Source of the DNA: Thermothielavioides terrestris NRRL 8126
Lineage: Eukaryota; Ascomycota; Sordariomycetes; Sordariales; Chaetomiaceae
Direction: 5' to 3'
Assembly (NCBI RefSeq): GCF_000226115.1
Contig: NC_016458.1
Location: 186,001-250,000, forward strand
DNA: 64,000 nucleotides
Shown: positions 43,887 to 55,205 of the stretch, one piece after another
Position numbering within the stretch: the stretch's first letter is position 1
Layout of the letters: every line of letters begins with the position of its first letter
Position numbers and translations under genes: made by a program
Notes under the pieces: model-generated
Databases searched by the model: none
Told to the model about the DNA's origin: nothing
Seen by the model: only the letters and a program-made list of their open reading frames with translations

Positions 43887-44620
43887 ATGGCCTCGGCGGC
43901 GACAACAGCCGACGAGGGGCCTCGTCCCACCCCATTGCGCAATCGCCCAGAAACGAAACTACCTCCAATTCCCAAAGGTTTGCCAGTCTTATTGACACCC
44001 TCCGTTTCTCCCACCACCGAGTTAGTATCTAACCCGCCGACTCCCCCCTCCTTCCAGGCTCGCGCATCCAAAAACGCCCCCTCCCCTGTCCCTCACCCGC
44101 CTCCAGCCGAGCCAACGCCGCCGCCGCCGCCGCCGCCGCACCGTCGTTCGACCCAGACGGCTACCGCCCGCCCCCGCGCGCCTCCCACACCGCCGTGATC
44201 AAGGTCTCCTCCGGCGCCAGCTTCATGAGCCTGGTCAGGCGCGTGCGCAAGGCGCTCGAGAAGAGGACGCAGGCGCAGGCGTCCACCAAGCGGCTGCCGC
44301 TTGCGGCGCGCGTGGCGGCGGTGAAAGCCGCTGCTTCTGCTCCTGGTGCTGGTACTGGTGGTGGTGCCGGCGGGAATGGCGCGGCGGCGGAGGATGCGCT
44401 GGACGATGTGGTGCTGGTCGCGACGGGGAAGGCGATCGCCAGGGCCGTGGAGGTGGGCGGGTTCTTCACCAGGGAGCGCGACCTGCTGGTGCTGGTGCGG
44501 ACGAGGACGCTGCAGGCCGTGGACGACGTTGTCGCTGGGGATGAGGACGGTGACGGGGAGGACCAGGTGCGGGTGAGAAATGTGAGCTGCGTCGAGGTCG
44601 GAATCCGCTGGGCGTCGTGA
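43887..44620 (+). CDS. POP7: RNase P/MRP subunit Pop7 (Alba-like, Rpp20)
   Basis: Exons 43887-43977 and 44058-44620 encode 217 residues. The splice (GTTTGC donor, TATCTAAC branch site, CCTTCCAG acceptor) joins KLPPIPKG to SRIQKRPL, the conserved N-terminal motif of fungal Pop7 proteins. After a seven-alanine run, SFDPDGYRPPPRASHTAVIKV leads into the Alba-like core SSGASFMSLVRRVRKALE, with VATGKAIARAVEVGGFF and VRVRNVSCVEVGIR. Pop7 pairs with Pop6 to bind the P3 arm of the RNase P and RNase MRP RNAs. Without the splice, the two open frames look like unrelated ORFs. Confidence 0.88.
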
Positions 44621-46619
44621 TGGGGGGTACTGAGTCACGATTGGTAGAAGGTTACTGTGCGTGGTGATACCGGGTTGGGGAACTGCTTTTTGGGACGATT
44701 CAAGGATGGCTCTGCATGGTTGTCGGCGTTTGGTACAAAAAATGGAAGGGCGGGAGATATCTGGGACTTCATGGGCGGACCTGCTTTCTTCCATCACTCG
44801 TCTGCTACCCGCTTGGTGTAGGGAATATGCAGTATAGTTGCTAATAAAAGAATCGGGCGCATTCCCCTTTCCTGGGTTCTGCTCTTTTCCTTTTGTTCTG
44901 TTTTCTTCCCGGGCCGAATCGCATTCTTAATGGGACCGCACGACACACAGAGGCGCCAACCTTCCGCCTCTAAACGGATGGGATGTTCGACTGGCGTTCG
45001 CCAGCGATCTTACTCCGTATGTAGACGGTTCAGTGATGCGTCTCTCGTTGGGTTGTCCACCAGATTAAATTCAGAGCAATTCAGCAACCAAGCATGGGAG
45101 AGTTTCCAGGCTCTTTCCGGTGGTTGTTGAAGCCAGCTTAAGCGCCCGTTGCACCTGAAACGCAGCGCGCTTTGAACTGAGCTCGGTCCACACCAGGCTT
45201 GCTGGCCCATGTGGCACCAGATCATCTCAACACGCGGAAACAGGCTGAAGGAGAAGCGAAGCAGAGGATCACAGCGGGACGGAAAATGAGTTAATCACGA
45301 CCCGTTTCGCCGGCTGCGGCCTCGCCGGGGCAAAGGAGTGAATCAAGTGCATCACCACTCTATCCAGCGCCGCACAGAACAGAAACCTCGCCGAGCCAGA
45401 CGCTAATTGAAGCACTTATCGTTTGTCCAACCGGGAGCACGCAGCAAGACGCCTTTAGACGTTTTCTAGCGGGTTGTTGTGGCACGTTTATTGAGAGGCC
45501 ATGTGGAACGGCAGGGCACGAGGTCAGCCCCTCAGAGGCGTAACGCATCCCTTGGATCCTCGACATGCACCATACGCTGGAAATAGGTAGCTAAGCGAGA
45601 TGCCTGCATTGAGACCGGCCGGAAACTGAGTGTCGGTGCCACGCTTCCAGGTAGCATCAACACCGCGACCCATGGCACCATCCAGGGTACCGAGCCGTGT
45701 GGTCACGCTCGCCACAGGATGACGGGATGCATGATAATGATTCCCAAGGGAGGTATCCGGACTCACTGATGTGGGAGTCGTGAAGGGGACCCAACAAAAA
45801 AGGGCTGTCTCGAAAGCATCCCTGAGGAGGCATTGACCATGATCGTCAGAGAGTTCGCCGGCAGCCGATGAGTGTTGTACACTAACTACCCCGGAATGCG
45901 CTAGTGCAGTGATGGGGGGGGATCTCAAGTGCGCGACTCCGTAAGCTCATGTTGTTCACCCCCTGGGGGCAGGGCGGCACGTCATGGAGCCACGCCAATC
46001 ATCAGCCACGTCACAAATTGCCCGAAATTTCGCAACTTGCCGCCGTCTCTGCCACCGCTCCGTCGCGCCGAGCGACTTGGAAGATCAACCTTCCCGCTCT
46101 TCACTAACTCCAGGCAGGCGAAGCTCAGAAGCAGCCTCGGAAGCTTTGAGGGTCTCTCTGGCATTGTGATGGATTATCTGTCCTCGAGGTTCAGTGTTGA
46201 GAATGAAGGCTGTGGCAACGGACGACAGGACCGGAAGCCGCTCAGGCACACAGAGCGTAAAGTACGGAATACAGCTAGGTAGGTAGGTACCAGACTAGTG
46301 TAAGGAACGGAGGATCTGTCAACGGATATGCTGACTGCACGGGACGGTTCACTACCTCACACTAAGCTACCTAGTAGTGTACTTCATCTGGCAAAGCGCG
46401 AAATAATTCGAGGTTACATTCAAAGCACGGCGCTTGACCCGAAACCGCTGCCTGCAATCTCCCGCTGAAACTCTCTGAAGCCACTGAAACGGCTGCTTTG
46501 TTTGACCGTTTTCAGGTCGCCGTCTGGGCGGCAGCCCAATGAGCGAGAGCCATGGCTCGAGGCCGTTCTCACGACCGCGACTTCCTCGCCGACAGTCTTG
46601 CTCTTGCCGCCCACACAGG
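44621..46619. other. Intergenic, no gene seen
   Basis: About 2 kb. ORFs such as 45524-45928 (minus) and 45929-46282 (plus) have no family resemblance. GGTAGGTAGGTACC-type words occur near 46276-46290. No RNA gene is recognised. Confidence 0.45.
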
Positions 46620-46627
46620 CAATTGGA

Positions 46628-47020
46628 GCTGGAGGTTATAGAGGTCCCGCCAAGACTAATTTCGGCCAATTGTCGGCAATGTTTTTACAACGTTTTTACA
46701 CAACCCCGATCGCCAAGGCGTTTGCTCTATCGCCAAGGGATTAGTTCGCCGGGGGTACGGGGGACGGCGCTAGCCCCCCGCTAGTTAGGATTCGGGTTAA
46801 GGTTAGGGTACGGGTCAAGGTTAGGATACGGGTTGACTTCGTTTTCTTTTTTTTTCGATTTGGTTGAGGTTTCGCGAAGTTGTTGCTACGAGTCTTCGCG
46901 ATCTTGCATTGTTGATGTTGCTCTAAGTCGTCGCGGCCCCGCTTACCCCGTGGCGATTGTAAATACTTGTAAGCGGCAACCTCCGAAATTAGTCTTAGCG
47001 GGACCTCTATAACCACGACC
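46628..47020 (+). mobile_element. hAT-like MITE, copy 1
   Basis: A 393-bp element flanked by perfect 8-bp direct repeats CAATTGGA (46620-46627 and 47021-47028). Its terminal inverted repeats run about 38 bp. The left end reads GGTTATAGAGGTCCCGCC-AAGACTAATTTCGG from about 46634, and the right end is its complement with one mismatch. The outermost five or so bases of the left end have diverged. It has no transposase ORF. The middle (46789-46835) carries degenerate GGTTAGGGTACGGGT repeats. The 8-bp duplication and TIR form are those of hAT-superfamily MITEs. Confidence 0.82.
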
Positions 47021-47197
47021 CAATTGGAATCGAGTGGTGTGCAAAGTGGGTCCCAGCACCCTTCGCTCCACAAGACGCAAGGTACCGATGGGACCCCTTC
47101 AACGCTATTCCCCAACGGGAAAAGCGCCAGGTACGGACCAGTGTTTTGCAGCCGGCACAGGGCTGTTTTTGTTGTGGTCTTCTTGGGTGCTTAGCAG

Positions 47198-47587
47198 GGT
47201 AGACGTTAAAGAGGTCCCGCCAAGACTAATTTTGGCCAATTGTCGGCAATGTTTTTACACCGTCAGTATATCGCCAAGATCGCTATGGGGTTTGCACTAT
47301 CGCCAAGGGTTAGTTCGCTAGGGGTACGGGGGGCGGCGCTAGCCCCCCGCTAGTTAGGATTTAGATTAAGGTTAGGATACAGGTTATAGTTAGGGTACGG
47401 GTTATCCTCGTTTTCTTTTTTTTCGATTTGGTTGAGGTATTGTAAAGTTGTGTTGTTGCGAGTCTTTGCGATTTTGCATTGATGATGTTCAAAGTCGTGG
47501 CGGCCCCGCTTACCCTTGGCGATTTGTAATTACTTGTACGCGGCAGTCTCCGAAATTAGTCTTGGCGGGACCTCTTTAACGACGACC
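47198..47587 (+). mobile_element. hAT-like MITE, copy 2
   Basis: A 390-bp element in the same orientation as copy 1 and alike along its length, 177 bp further on. It is flanked by CTTAGCAG (47190-47197) and CTTGGCAG (47588-47595), an 8-bp duplication with one transition. TIRs of about 38 bp begin GGT and contain CGTTAAAGAGGTCCCGCC. The centre (47354-47402) has the same GGTTAGGRTACRGGT-type repeats. It is non-autonomous with no ORF. Confidence 0.82.
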
Positions 47588-47595
47588 CTTGGCAG

Positions 47596-48090
47596 CCCAA
47601 AAATCGCAATTTGCGCCTTCGGGCGGGGACCCCAGACATCAAGGGCTTCTCTCATTCCTCCCTCCAGGTCCGTCCCTTTTTAGACCCAGGCGCACCCCCT
47701 TCCGCTCGCTCACGCACAGGCTTCGTTGGCAAAGTCTACCCCTTGGAGCACTTCATCCGACCCTGAATACTCGACGTATTCAGTCTGTCATTCTTTTATC
47801 TCTGACGCGCTGCTATATCGTGGACTCATCAACGAGAACATCTTTCACTCTCGGCTTTGCAACGGGCGTCATTTGCGAACAGCAAAACCATCAGCGAACG
47901 CTTCACCCTGTGAGCTGAACGATCACCCACATCGTTATCCCATCGGCTGTGGCCCGTCTCCAACCCGACGCGGTGCCGGCCATCTTCAACTTCACCTCTT
48001 CTTCAACGCCTCAATACGCCTGCGACGCAGGCCTTTGACCTCTCCCTCTCACGCTATCCTGCTACACGGGTCCGCTTCACCTGCGGCAAG
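47596..48090. promoter_or_regulatory. Upstream region of the GPI-type protein gene
   Basis: The stretch after MITE copy 2 leads to the ATG at 48091 through a pyrimidine-rich stretch (CTTC/CCTC). Copy 2 therefore sits about 500 bp upstream of this gene. No other gene. Confidence 0.4.
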
Positions 48091-48411
48091 ATGCATCTGC
48101 CGACGATTTTCACCGCCCTCCTTTTGCCGCTCGCGGCGGTCGCGCAAGAGGTGACGACGACTTCCACCAGCACCGTGACCATCACCAAGACCCTCACGCT
48201 GCAGCGCGCCGTCGTGACCGTTCCCAGCAACACGACCAGCTTCCACCCGACTGCCCCTTCTGCCCCTTCAACGACTCTGACGCAGCCCAGCGCCACTGGC
48301 GCTGGCGCGTCCATCAGCCCCACCCCGAACGCCGCGGGGCCAGCCCTCGGCGCCGCTGCCCATGTCGCGGCGGCTGCTGTGGCGGGCGTCATTGCTGCTG
48401 CGCTCCTGTAA
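48091..48411 (+). CDS. Small GPI-anchored type wall protein
   Basis: One exon of 106 residues. The signal peptide MHLPTIFTALLLPLAAVAQ (cut before EVTTT) is followed by a Ser/Thr-rich stretch with TSTSTVTITKTLTLQ, one NTT glycosylation site, and proline-rich repeats suited to O-mannosylation. The C-terminus is a short small-residue segment (NAAGPALG) followed by a hydrophobic tail, AAAAVAGVIAAALL, with no charged residue after it. That is the layout of a GPI-anchor signal. Fungi have many such short secreted proteins of unknown role, either at the plasma membrane or linked to wall glucan. No intron is needed. Confidence 0.8.
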   Translation: MHLPTIFTALLLPLAAVAQEVTTTSTSTVTITKTLTLQRAVVTVPSNTTSFHPTAPSAPSTTLTQPSATGAGASISPTPNAAGPALGAAAHVAAAAVAGVIAAALL

Positions 48412-51029
48412 GCCGTCGCCGTGGGCTTCTGCGGTCGATCGGGAGTGCGAATGGGGATGAGATTTGTGGTCCGCACGGGCCCTTCCAAACCAACCGGGAT
48501 GGAGACGCCGGGAGCGACGCAGCCTGGCTCATTGCTAGCCCGAATTCTTCGATGCGAGCATCACACCAATTCTTTCCTTTGTCAGACCGAGGCATTCTTG
48601 ATTCGACCGGACCGGTTGGCTCCTCCAACTGGTTCTGAGATATGGCCGCCCTTTGCAACGACTCTCCCGCCACCAATCTGACGAGACCATCGTTGGCACC
48701 TCGATGGTCGCGCGACACTTCGTTCTTGCGTTTCCGGTTCTCGACGGCAGGCAGGCCCGCGCGCCATTGACAGCCTCGGGGGATTCCACGCGACCTTGAC
48801 CGAATCTCTCTGCCTTTGGCTTTGTTTCTTCTTCGTTCTTCCGGCGAACCACTCGCACGGACAAGCCGCCTCAACCCAGGATCTTCCCCTTTTGCCGCTT
48901 GCGGCTCATCCTCAACCTTGATACCCTTTGCCATCTTCTCTTCCCCGCCGTTCAGCTTTCATCTCAACATCCCTCTGGGGCTTATTTATCTGCTATCTTC
49001 ACGGGGAAGATCTTGGGTATACGCACGTGGCAGTTCGCCGGCTGGACTCTATTACCTATTACCTTCTTGGGGGGCTGATGTGGGACAGATCTTGACTTTG
49101 CGAATACGGAGACGATAGATGGCAGGGTCGGGGTCTGGTTTCACTTCTCGGCGCGATTGATGAAGACTTTACGAGGGAATGAGATGGATGAGGCGCAAGG
49201 GGACGATATGCCTTTCTACCTTTTTTTTTCATTGCCTTGAACCTTAGTCTTCTATACACTCAATCTTGGTCGATACCCCTTTCTACTTGTTGCTGCCGGA
49301 TGCAGTGGCTTATTTGAGCTGTATCCGCTCCCACTGCAGGCAGCGTTCAACTTGTCCTTCTACGCCTCGGAATATAAAAGTCCTGAGTGATGTTAGACTT
49401 CTTTGGCCAACCATCTCAATTCCAATGGGGAGATTGGCGTGTGCCACACACAGCAAACAACCAACCGAACCTGAACTGGAACTTGTCACCAACTCACCTC
49501 ACCGTAGCGCGTGTTTGTCTAGTCGGATGTCCAACATGCAATCGGCGATGTGCGTGCCGCTAGCAACCAACAACGCCCTTCTACATTTGGTCTACACATC
49601 CCACCCTCCTGGAATGTGAATGCATTTCCTTCCCCAGACCCCGGGATCTGAGACTCGAGATTCGAGACCTCGGGTATTCCGTTACCCCCTTCCCAAACCG
49701 TCTCGTCTCACCTCCCGTCCGTGAATCCGTGATCCACACCCCTGGAAGCTTCATGCGCTGGTCCAAAAACCCCCTGATGGACCCCAGCTCAACAACCCCT
49801 CAACAACCCCTGGAGACTCCGCAGCGCGCCCAGACCCTGTGCTCAAATTTTCGCGATGGTGCCTGTGGAGCATCTCGGCAAACACGCAACATCGCGCACA
49901 AAGCAGATCACCAGATCTCAATACAGTTCAATCCTGGTTTGTTTGTTAGTTTGGTTCTTGCCCCCACTTTTTAACAAGGGCCTATAGCCAACCAAACTCG
50001 GCTTTTTTGCCCACCTCTTCCTCATCACTCTCCAGAATCCAAGTTCGACTGAAGTACATTTGATATAGATGAAGCAGTGTATTGAAGGCCATTTTCCTAC
50101 TTGACTAACTGGTCAGACACCGAAGGAAGCTGTAGTGTATACAGAGGCGATAGTGCCCTCTGACTTCCTATTGCGGTTGGTCTATTTCGTGCCAAGACGG
50201 CTAGGAAGGTACCTGTAATTTAGAGCCTTGTCGTGATCCACCATAAGTACCACGCTAACGAACAAACAAGGGGTCGACTGTAGTGTAGTGTAGTTAAGCA
50301 ATGTGGTGCCGCGAAAAGCCGCAATGAACGATCGTCATCTCATCTACGCTAACTTCACGTTAGTGTACACTAGTGTACAGCTTATAATTACACTACACTT
50401 TGCTCGGATCGGACCGAGCAGTTGCGATCCCAATTGCACTGGACATAAGGTATACATCAGCTTTCTAGCCTTGGCTCTGCCGGCGCAATGATCACGCAAA
50501 GCCATCGTTCACGCTCATGGTAATGGCGCTGATCGCCATGGCAATTCTCGACATACACTAGTGTATATTAGTGTCTACGCAGTAACGCTCGACTTGCCCG
50601 CGGAGAACATCCTTGCAAGAGGACGATCAGCAAAACGAACCGCAGAGCTAACTTCAAAGCCAAGATGGTCTGGGCCCTGAGGAGAGGAGAAGATCGGCAT
50701 TGCTGCAAGTCAAAATACCTGCGTGGTTACATTCAAGTGTCCAGAGTTGCGCAGCCCGAGAGGCTCCAAGTCAATTCGTGTTCGTTCACTTGCCTGGCCT
50801 GTTGTCCCCAGCAGCAACAACAGCAACAACCAAGCGGCCCTAAAATGTCAATTTGGTGGTGGATCACGACAAGTTTAACTCCATGCTGAACTGGCTCCCT
50901 GCCAGCTCCAGCAGTAGTAAGGGGCTGGCAAAGCGGCATCAAAACCGAAATACTCCCAAGACCCCGTCGCCAAACCGCTCAACAACGCCAAAGCTATCTT
51001 CTCCTTCAACAACATCAAAGCGGTGGTGC
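48412..51029. other. Intergenic, no gene seen
   Basis: About 2.6 kb, with ORFs in all frames but none with recognisable domains. The part from 50.1 to 50.6 kb repeatedly contains TAGTGTA and its complement (for example 50361-50380 and 50565-50580). A CAGCAACAA run lies near 50811-50829. No RNA gene was identified. Confidence 0.45.
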
Positions 51030-53625
51030 TCACAGCCCACAGCGAAACGCCGCCAGCGTGCTCGCAAACGTGGCGCGGTTCTGGTCCCAGGTGGCCACGT
51101 CGACCCCGGCCAGCGTGACCATGCTCACGCTGCCGATGGTGTTGAGGTTGTACAGCTCGACGCCCAACGGCGCACCGCCGCTCCCTCTCCCACCTCCGGT
51201 CCCGATCCCGTTCGCGTGCGCGGCCGAACCCGAAGGGGGGCCCTCCGGCCCAATCCACAGGATGCGCGCCTGGCAGGTCTCGCCCGCCCTCGCCGTGCTG
51301 CAGTTCGTGGCGTAGTTGTTGAAGAAGCTGTACAGGCCGGCGCCGAAGACGACCACGTTGCGCGAGTTCAGGATGCGCAGGCCCCATGCCATGGCGCAGG
51401 GCGGGCCGCCGGCTAGCGTCGACGGGCTGCTGTGGAAGGGGCCAGGCTGGCAGTCGAGTCCGAAGTCGGGGTCGTGCAGGGCCGGGTTGAGCAGGGCGAA
51501 AGGGAAAGGCGCGGGCGGGTTCGGCTGGTAGTAAGGCGTCTCGGTCTGGATCTGGCCCATCCACACGTCTGCGGCGTTGACCAGCTGATACTGGTACAGG
51601 GTGTGGTGCTCGACGGAGCTGCCTACCAGCCAGACGCGCGCGCCCTCAACGAGCAGCCCTCGAGGCACGAACACACTGATCTTGGTGGATTCCCGGTCGT
51701 CGATGTCGTGGTCTGCCACCCACACCCAGTTGTTCTCCATGTACACGTTCCGGGCGCTCGGAGTGATGTGCATGCTCATGTACCCAGCGATGCATGCCGG
51801 GTTGACGTAGTTCGGTCGGTCCGGCGTGACGGGACATTCGGCAACCTGAAGCTGGGAACCGGCGAACCCCCCAACGCGGACATGGACGTCCCAGAGTCCC
51901 GAAGGCGGGCTGTTCGGGTTGCACATATTCTCGGCGGCCGGCGTGTTGAGGTTGTATTCAATCAGGATGGCCCCTGCGGCCGGACCCTGCGTCGACACGA
52001 TGATGTCGCTGATCTCAACCAACCCGACATCCCCCGGTCTTCCAACCTGAACCACAGGACGTGGGTTTCTTGGGTCCGAGAACTTGCTGCCAACTCCCAT
52101 GATCACGGCGGCCAGAGCTTCGCCAACGACCCGAGTGTTGGGCGGAATGAACACGGTGTCAGTGACGAGGTAGTATCCGGCATCCAGGAAGGCGATGTAT
52201 GATGAGTCCGCAGCGGTCCGGAACAGATTGTTCAGTGGAGTGGTGTCATCGGCCTTGCCATTTCCCGCGGCGTGGTAATCACGAGATGATAAAAACGAGG
52301 AGGCAGGACAGTGCTCGTATTGTGGCTTTGATCTCTCGTAGTAGCGGTCGCCGAGTTTGAGGGTTGATGGCTGGGAGAACGGGAAACCGCGCCCCTCGAG
52401 CAGTGCAGGTCCGTGAGGCGTATAAATGTTGCCCTGACAACAAAATCAGCATGCACATCACAGGATGGCACAAGGCAAACTTACCCGCGCATAGCCTGCG
52501 TCGTAGACGGTCCCGTTTGCGTCGCCCAACAGGAGGGGCTGACCGTCTGAAGCTTGCAGGACTATCGGGACATTCGTGTAGGCGACGTTCTGTATCACCA
52601 AGGAGCCGAGGCCGGTAGCGTTCCCAGGGGTCTTCCCAGTCACTAGAGCCGTACCGACATTGACGAACGAGCTGTCGAGCAAAGTGACAGATCCAACGTC
52701 CTGGGAAGACATGTTAATGCCCACCCGGCAGCCGACAACGTTGAGCGACTTGTAGGTCCATCCCCAGTTCCATATCTGTTCGATGGCAGTGTCAGAGCCG
52801 TAGAAGGTGAGGTTCCGCATGGTGTACTGCTGGTTCCCAAACAGGGCGCCCCGCTTGCCGCCGTAGAAAACCAGGTCGGTCATCATGCCTCCGCTGCCCT
52901 CTTCCATAAAGATGCCGACGTGGTTGTCCTCCGGATGAGAAGACAGCCTGAACGCACAGTTTTGGATCAGGGTCGCTTGGGATGACGGCCAATGGACCGC
53001 AATTGCGGTGCCGCGGATGGCCCTCGTGTCGAACACCAGGTTACGCAGCTGGCGGAAGAAGACATTCGTCGCCTGGAAGTTGAGCTCTGTTCGGCAACCT
53101 CATTAGCAAAACAAAGCACCATCGCGCCACGGCATGGCAACGAACTAGTAGTCACGCACTGCCATTGTCCATGTAGGGATCAGCATCCAGAAGGCCGATT
53201 GCCTCGGTGGGGAAGCTTGGGGCGCCCTTGATGACGGGCATGTCGGTAGGGTCACCGATAATCTGGGTGTAGTAGAAGCCGACAATTGGCGTGGTGATGA
53301 GATAAGTACCAGGCGGGAAGTAGACAACGGCAGGGGTGGTGGTCGATCCGATGCAACGAGGGCCGCCGCATCGTCCAGAGCTGATGGCGGCGTTGATGGC
53401 TGCCGTGTCGTCGGTAACTGAGCGACAGTGAGCAACGACTCCTCAGGGGGCATCGAGTGACGCACCTCCATCTCCCTTGGCTCCCCATTCTTTCACGTTC
53501 CTGAAGACCTGGTAACCGTTCTCCGGGTTAAAAGGCGCAACGCCCTGGTGTCGGATTTCTTCCATCCAGTAGGTCGCCGTTGCGACCAACGCCATGGCCC
53601 ACAGCAGCGCGAACGCGCACTTCAT
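51030..53625 (-). CDS. GH55 exo-beta-1,3-glucanase
   Basis: Four exons on the minus strand, 53625-53466, 53417-53160, 53086-52485 and 52433-51030, encode 807 residues, the family length. A signal peptide (MKCAFALLWAMALVATA) starts the protein. Two pectate-lyase-like beta-helix halves follow. The first opens FRNVKEWGAKGDGVTDDTAAINAAI (split by intron 1) with VVYFPPGTYLI. The second opens around GNGKADDTTPLNNLF with IAFLDAGYYLVTDTVFIPP. GH55 enzymes release glucose or gentiobiose from the non-reducing ends of beta-1,3-glucan. All three introns use GT-AG with consistent phase (GTGCGT twice, GTAAGT once). Catalytic residues cannot be assigned by eye. Confidence 0.93.
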
Positions 53626-54959
53626 CTTGAGGAAATTTGACGGATGTAAAAAAAAAAAAAGAGGAGTTCCAAGTTTCTAAATGGTGAGCGTGTGGGCTGT
53701 GTTTGTCGGCCGGAGGACGTAGGCAGGAGGAAGCTGGACGGCCTCTTTTCTGCGGGCAGCTTGACCCTGCAACCGTGACAACCAAGGCTGCGATTGTCTC
53801 AACGATGACGACGTTGTCAAATATTTGGTTGCCGCGGTTGATAAGCGTGTTTTTATCTGCGTTGCTAAGAGGTGGTGAGAGAGGGGCTCAGGTAAACAAC
53901 ACAAGAGGGTAATAGCCGACCTGGGAGGGAAGGAGCGTGCCTTCCAACCCAGCGTATCAGACTTCCCCAGGCAGCCTCAACAACCCCCGTTCACACTCGC
54001 GCCTCGTTCTCTGCTTGTTTTCATCCGTTCTAACACTCCCTCCCATCACGCTAACAGCAAGACAACATGCCCACAGTTCGGAACGTCCCGGTATCACATT
54101 CCGGCGCTAGCCAGCCCGAACTCTTCCACAAGTCCGTTGAAACTTCAAGCACGGCACCTGCTGCGACGTCTCTTCAGACCTTGAGCCTGACTTTTATTTC
54201 CCGTTAGCCCCAGATGCAAGTAGATCCTTTGGAAATTGAACCGCAGACTCAACCATCTTGGGACCGAGTCGCGCTGTGCACGGCGGCAGCCAGGTGATCT
54301 CGTGACTCGTCATCGAGCCTTTTCAATGGCTTAGCTCCGAGAGGCCAATTCAATCAGAAATTGATAACACGCTCGGGATTGCAGTTAGCTAAGGAGGTAA
54401 GAGAGAGGCTCCTGCCAGGCTCTGACATCCTAGGGAGAGCGCCGTTCTTTGCTGTGACAGAAGGATCGTGGGAAAAGGGCGAAACCCCTTTTCAGATAAG
54501 GAGAAGCTGTGCCCGCTTAGATGCATATATAACCCCGATCTGTGACCCTGTGCTCATGGACTTCGCAGTTGTTAAGCTCCCAACCTGGGCAACTTCGCTA
54601 TGGCAACCAGCATCTTGTTGAGTTCCCAGGATGATCTTTGGCAGGCGTTCCTCGCAGGAGTATACTGTGCATCTTTCTTTAGGTATCTCCATAGGAGCTA
54701 ACCAGTGAGCTTCGACTGGCTGACTGTTGGGGAGGATGACAATATTAAGAGTGACATCATGCGCAAGTATTGTTCAGCTCTCTTCCCCTCTCTTCTTTGT
54801 CTGGCCAAGTCTCTCTCGGGTCACGACTCACATAACAAAGAGGACACATGTAGATTCTTGACCTCGGTCACTAGAGCTACCTGCCCGTCTTTCCATCTTG
54901 CTAACACTAAAAGCACATTCCGCTTTGCAACTTAAGCACCACGCGAACCAACACCGAGT
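53626..54959. promoter_or_regulatory. Upstream region of the GH55 gene
   Basis: A 13-A run (53649-53661) lies in the probable 5' leader of the GH55 gene. Further upstream there are only small ORFs without resemblance to known families. Confidence 0.4.
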
Positions 54960-55205
54960 ATGCCTGGGACCGAGGAGCAAATAGCAAAGGGCGAAAGCGC
55001 AGCTACGGCGGCCGGGGAGATTCGGCCAGCTTCACGTCCAGCCAAATCCTTGGACAGTACGAACAGGACTGACTCAGCCCCCCCTCAAGACCTTCGCGAG
55101 CCCGTTTCTCGGCGACAGTCACTCCTGCAACGACTTCTACCCATTGCGAGTGCTACATCCGAAGATGAGGAAGACCACCTGGCCAATGGATGCACTGTCT
55201 CATAA
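54960..55205 (+). CDS. Possible small hydrophilic protein
   Basis: An ATG-initiated ORF of 81 codons. The product is polar, with blocks like KGESAATAAGEIRPAS, SRRQSLLQRLLP and SEDEEDHLANG, and has no signal peptide or membrane segment. Composition is reasonable for a fungal protein, but no family is recognised and no splice signals or strong promoter mark it. It may equally be a chance ORF. Confidence 0.25.
   Translation: MPGTEEQIAKGESAATAAGEIRPASRPAKSLDSTNRTDSAPPQDLREPVSRRQSLLQRLLPIASATSEDEEDHLANGCTVS

Noticed and set aside
46641..47007. Tc1/mariner MITE with TA target duplication
   Set aside because: TATA flanks suggested this first, but the inverted repeat extends further out and both copies then show matching 8-bp duplications, which fits hAT better.
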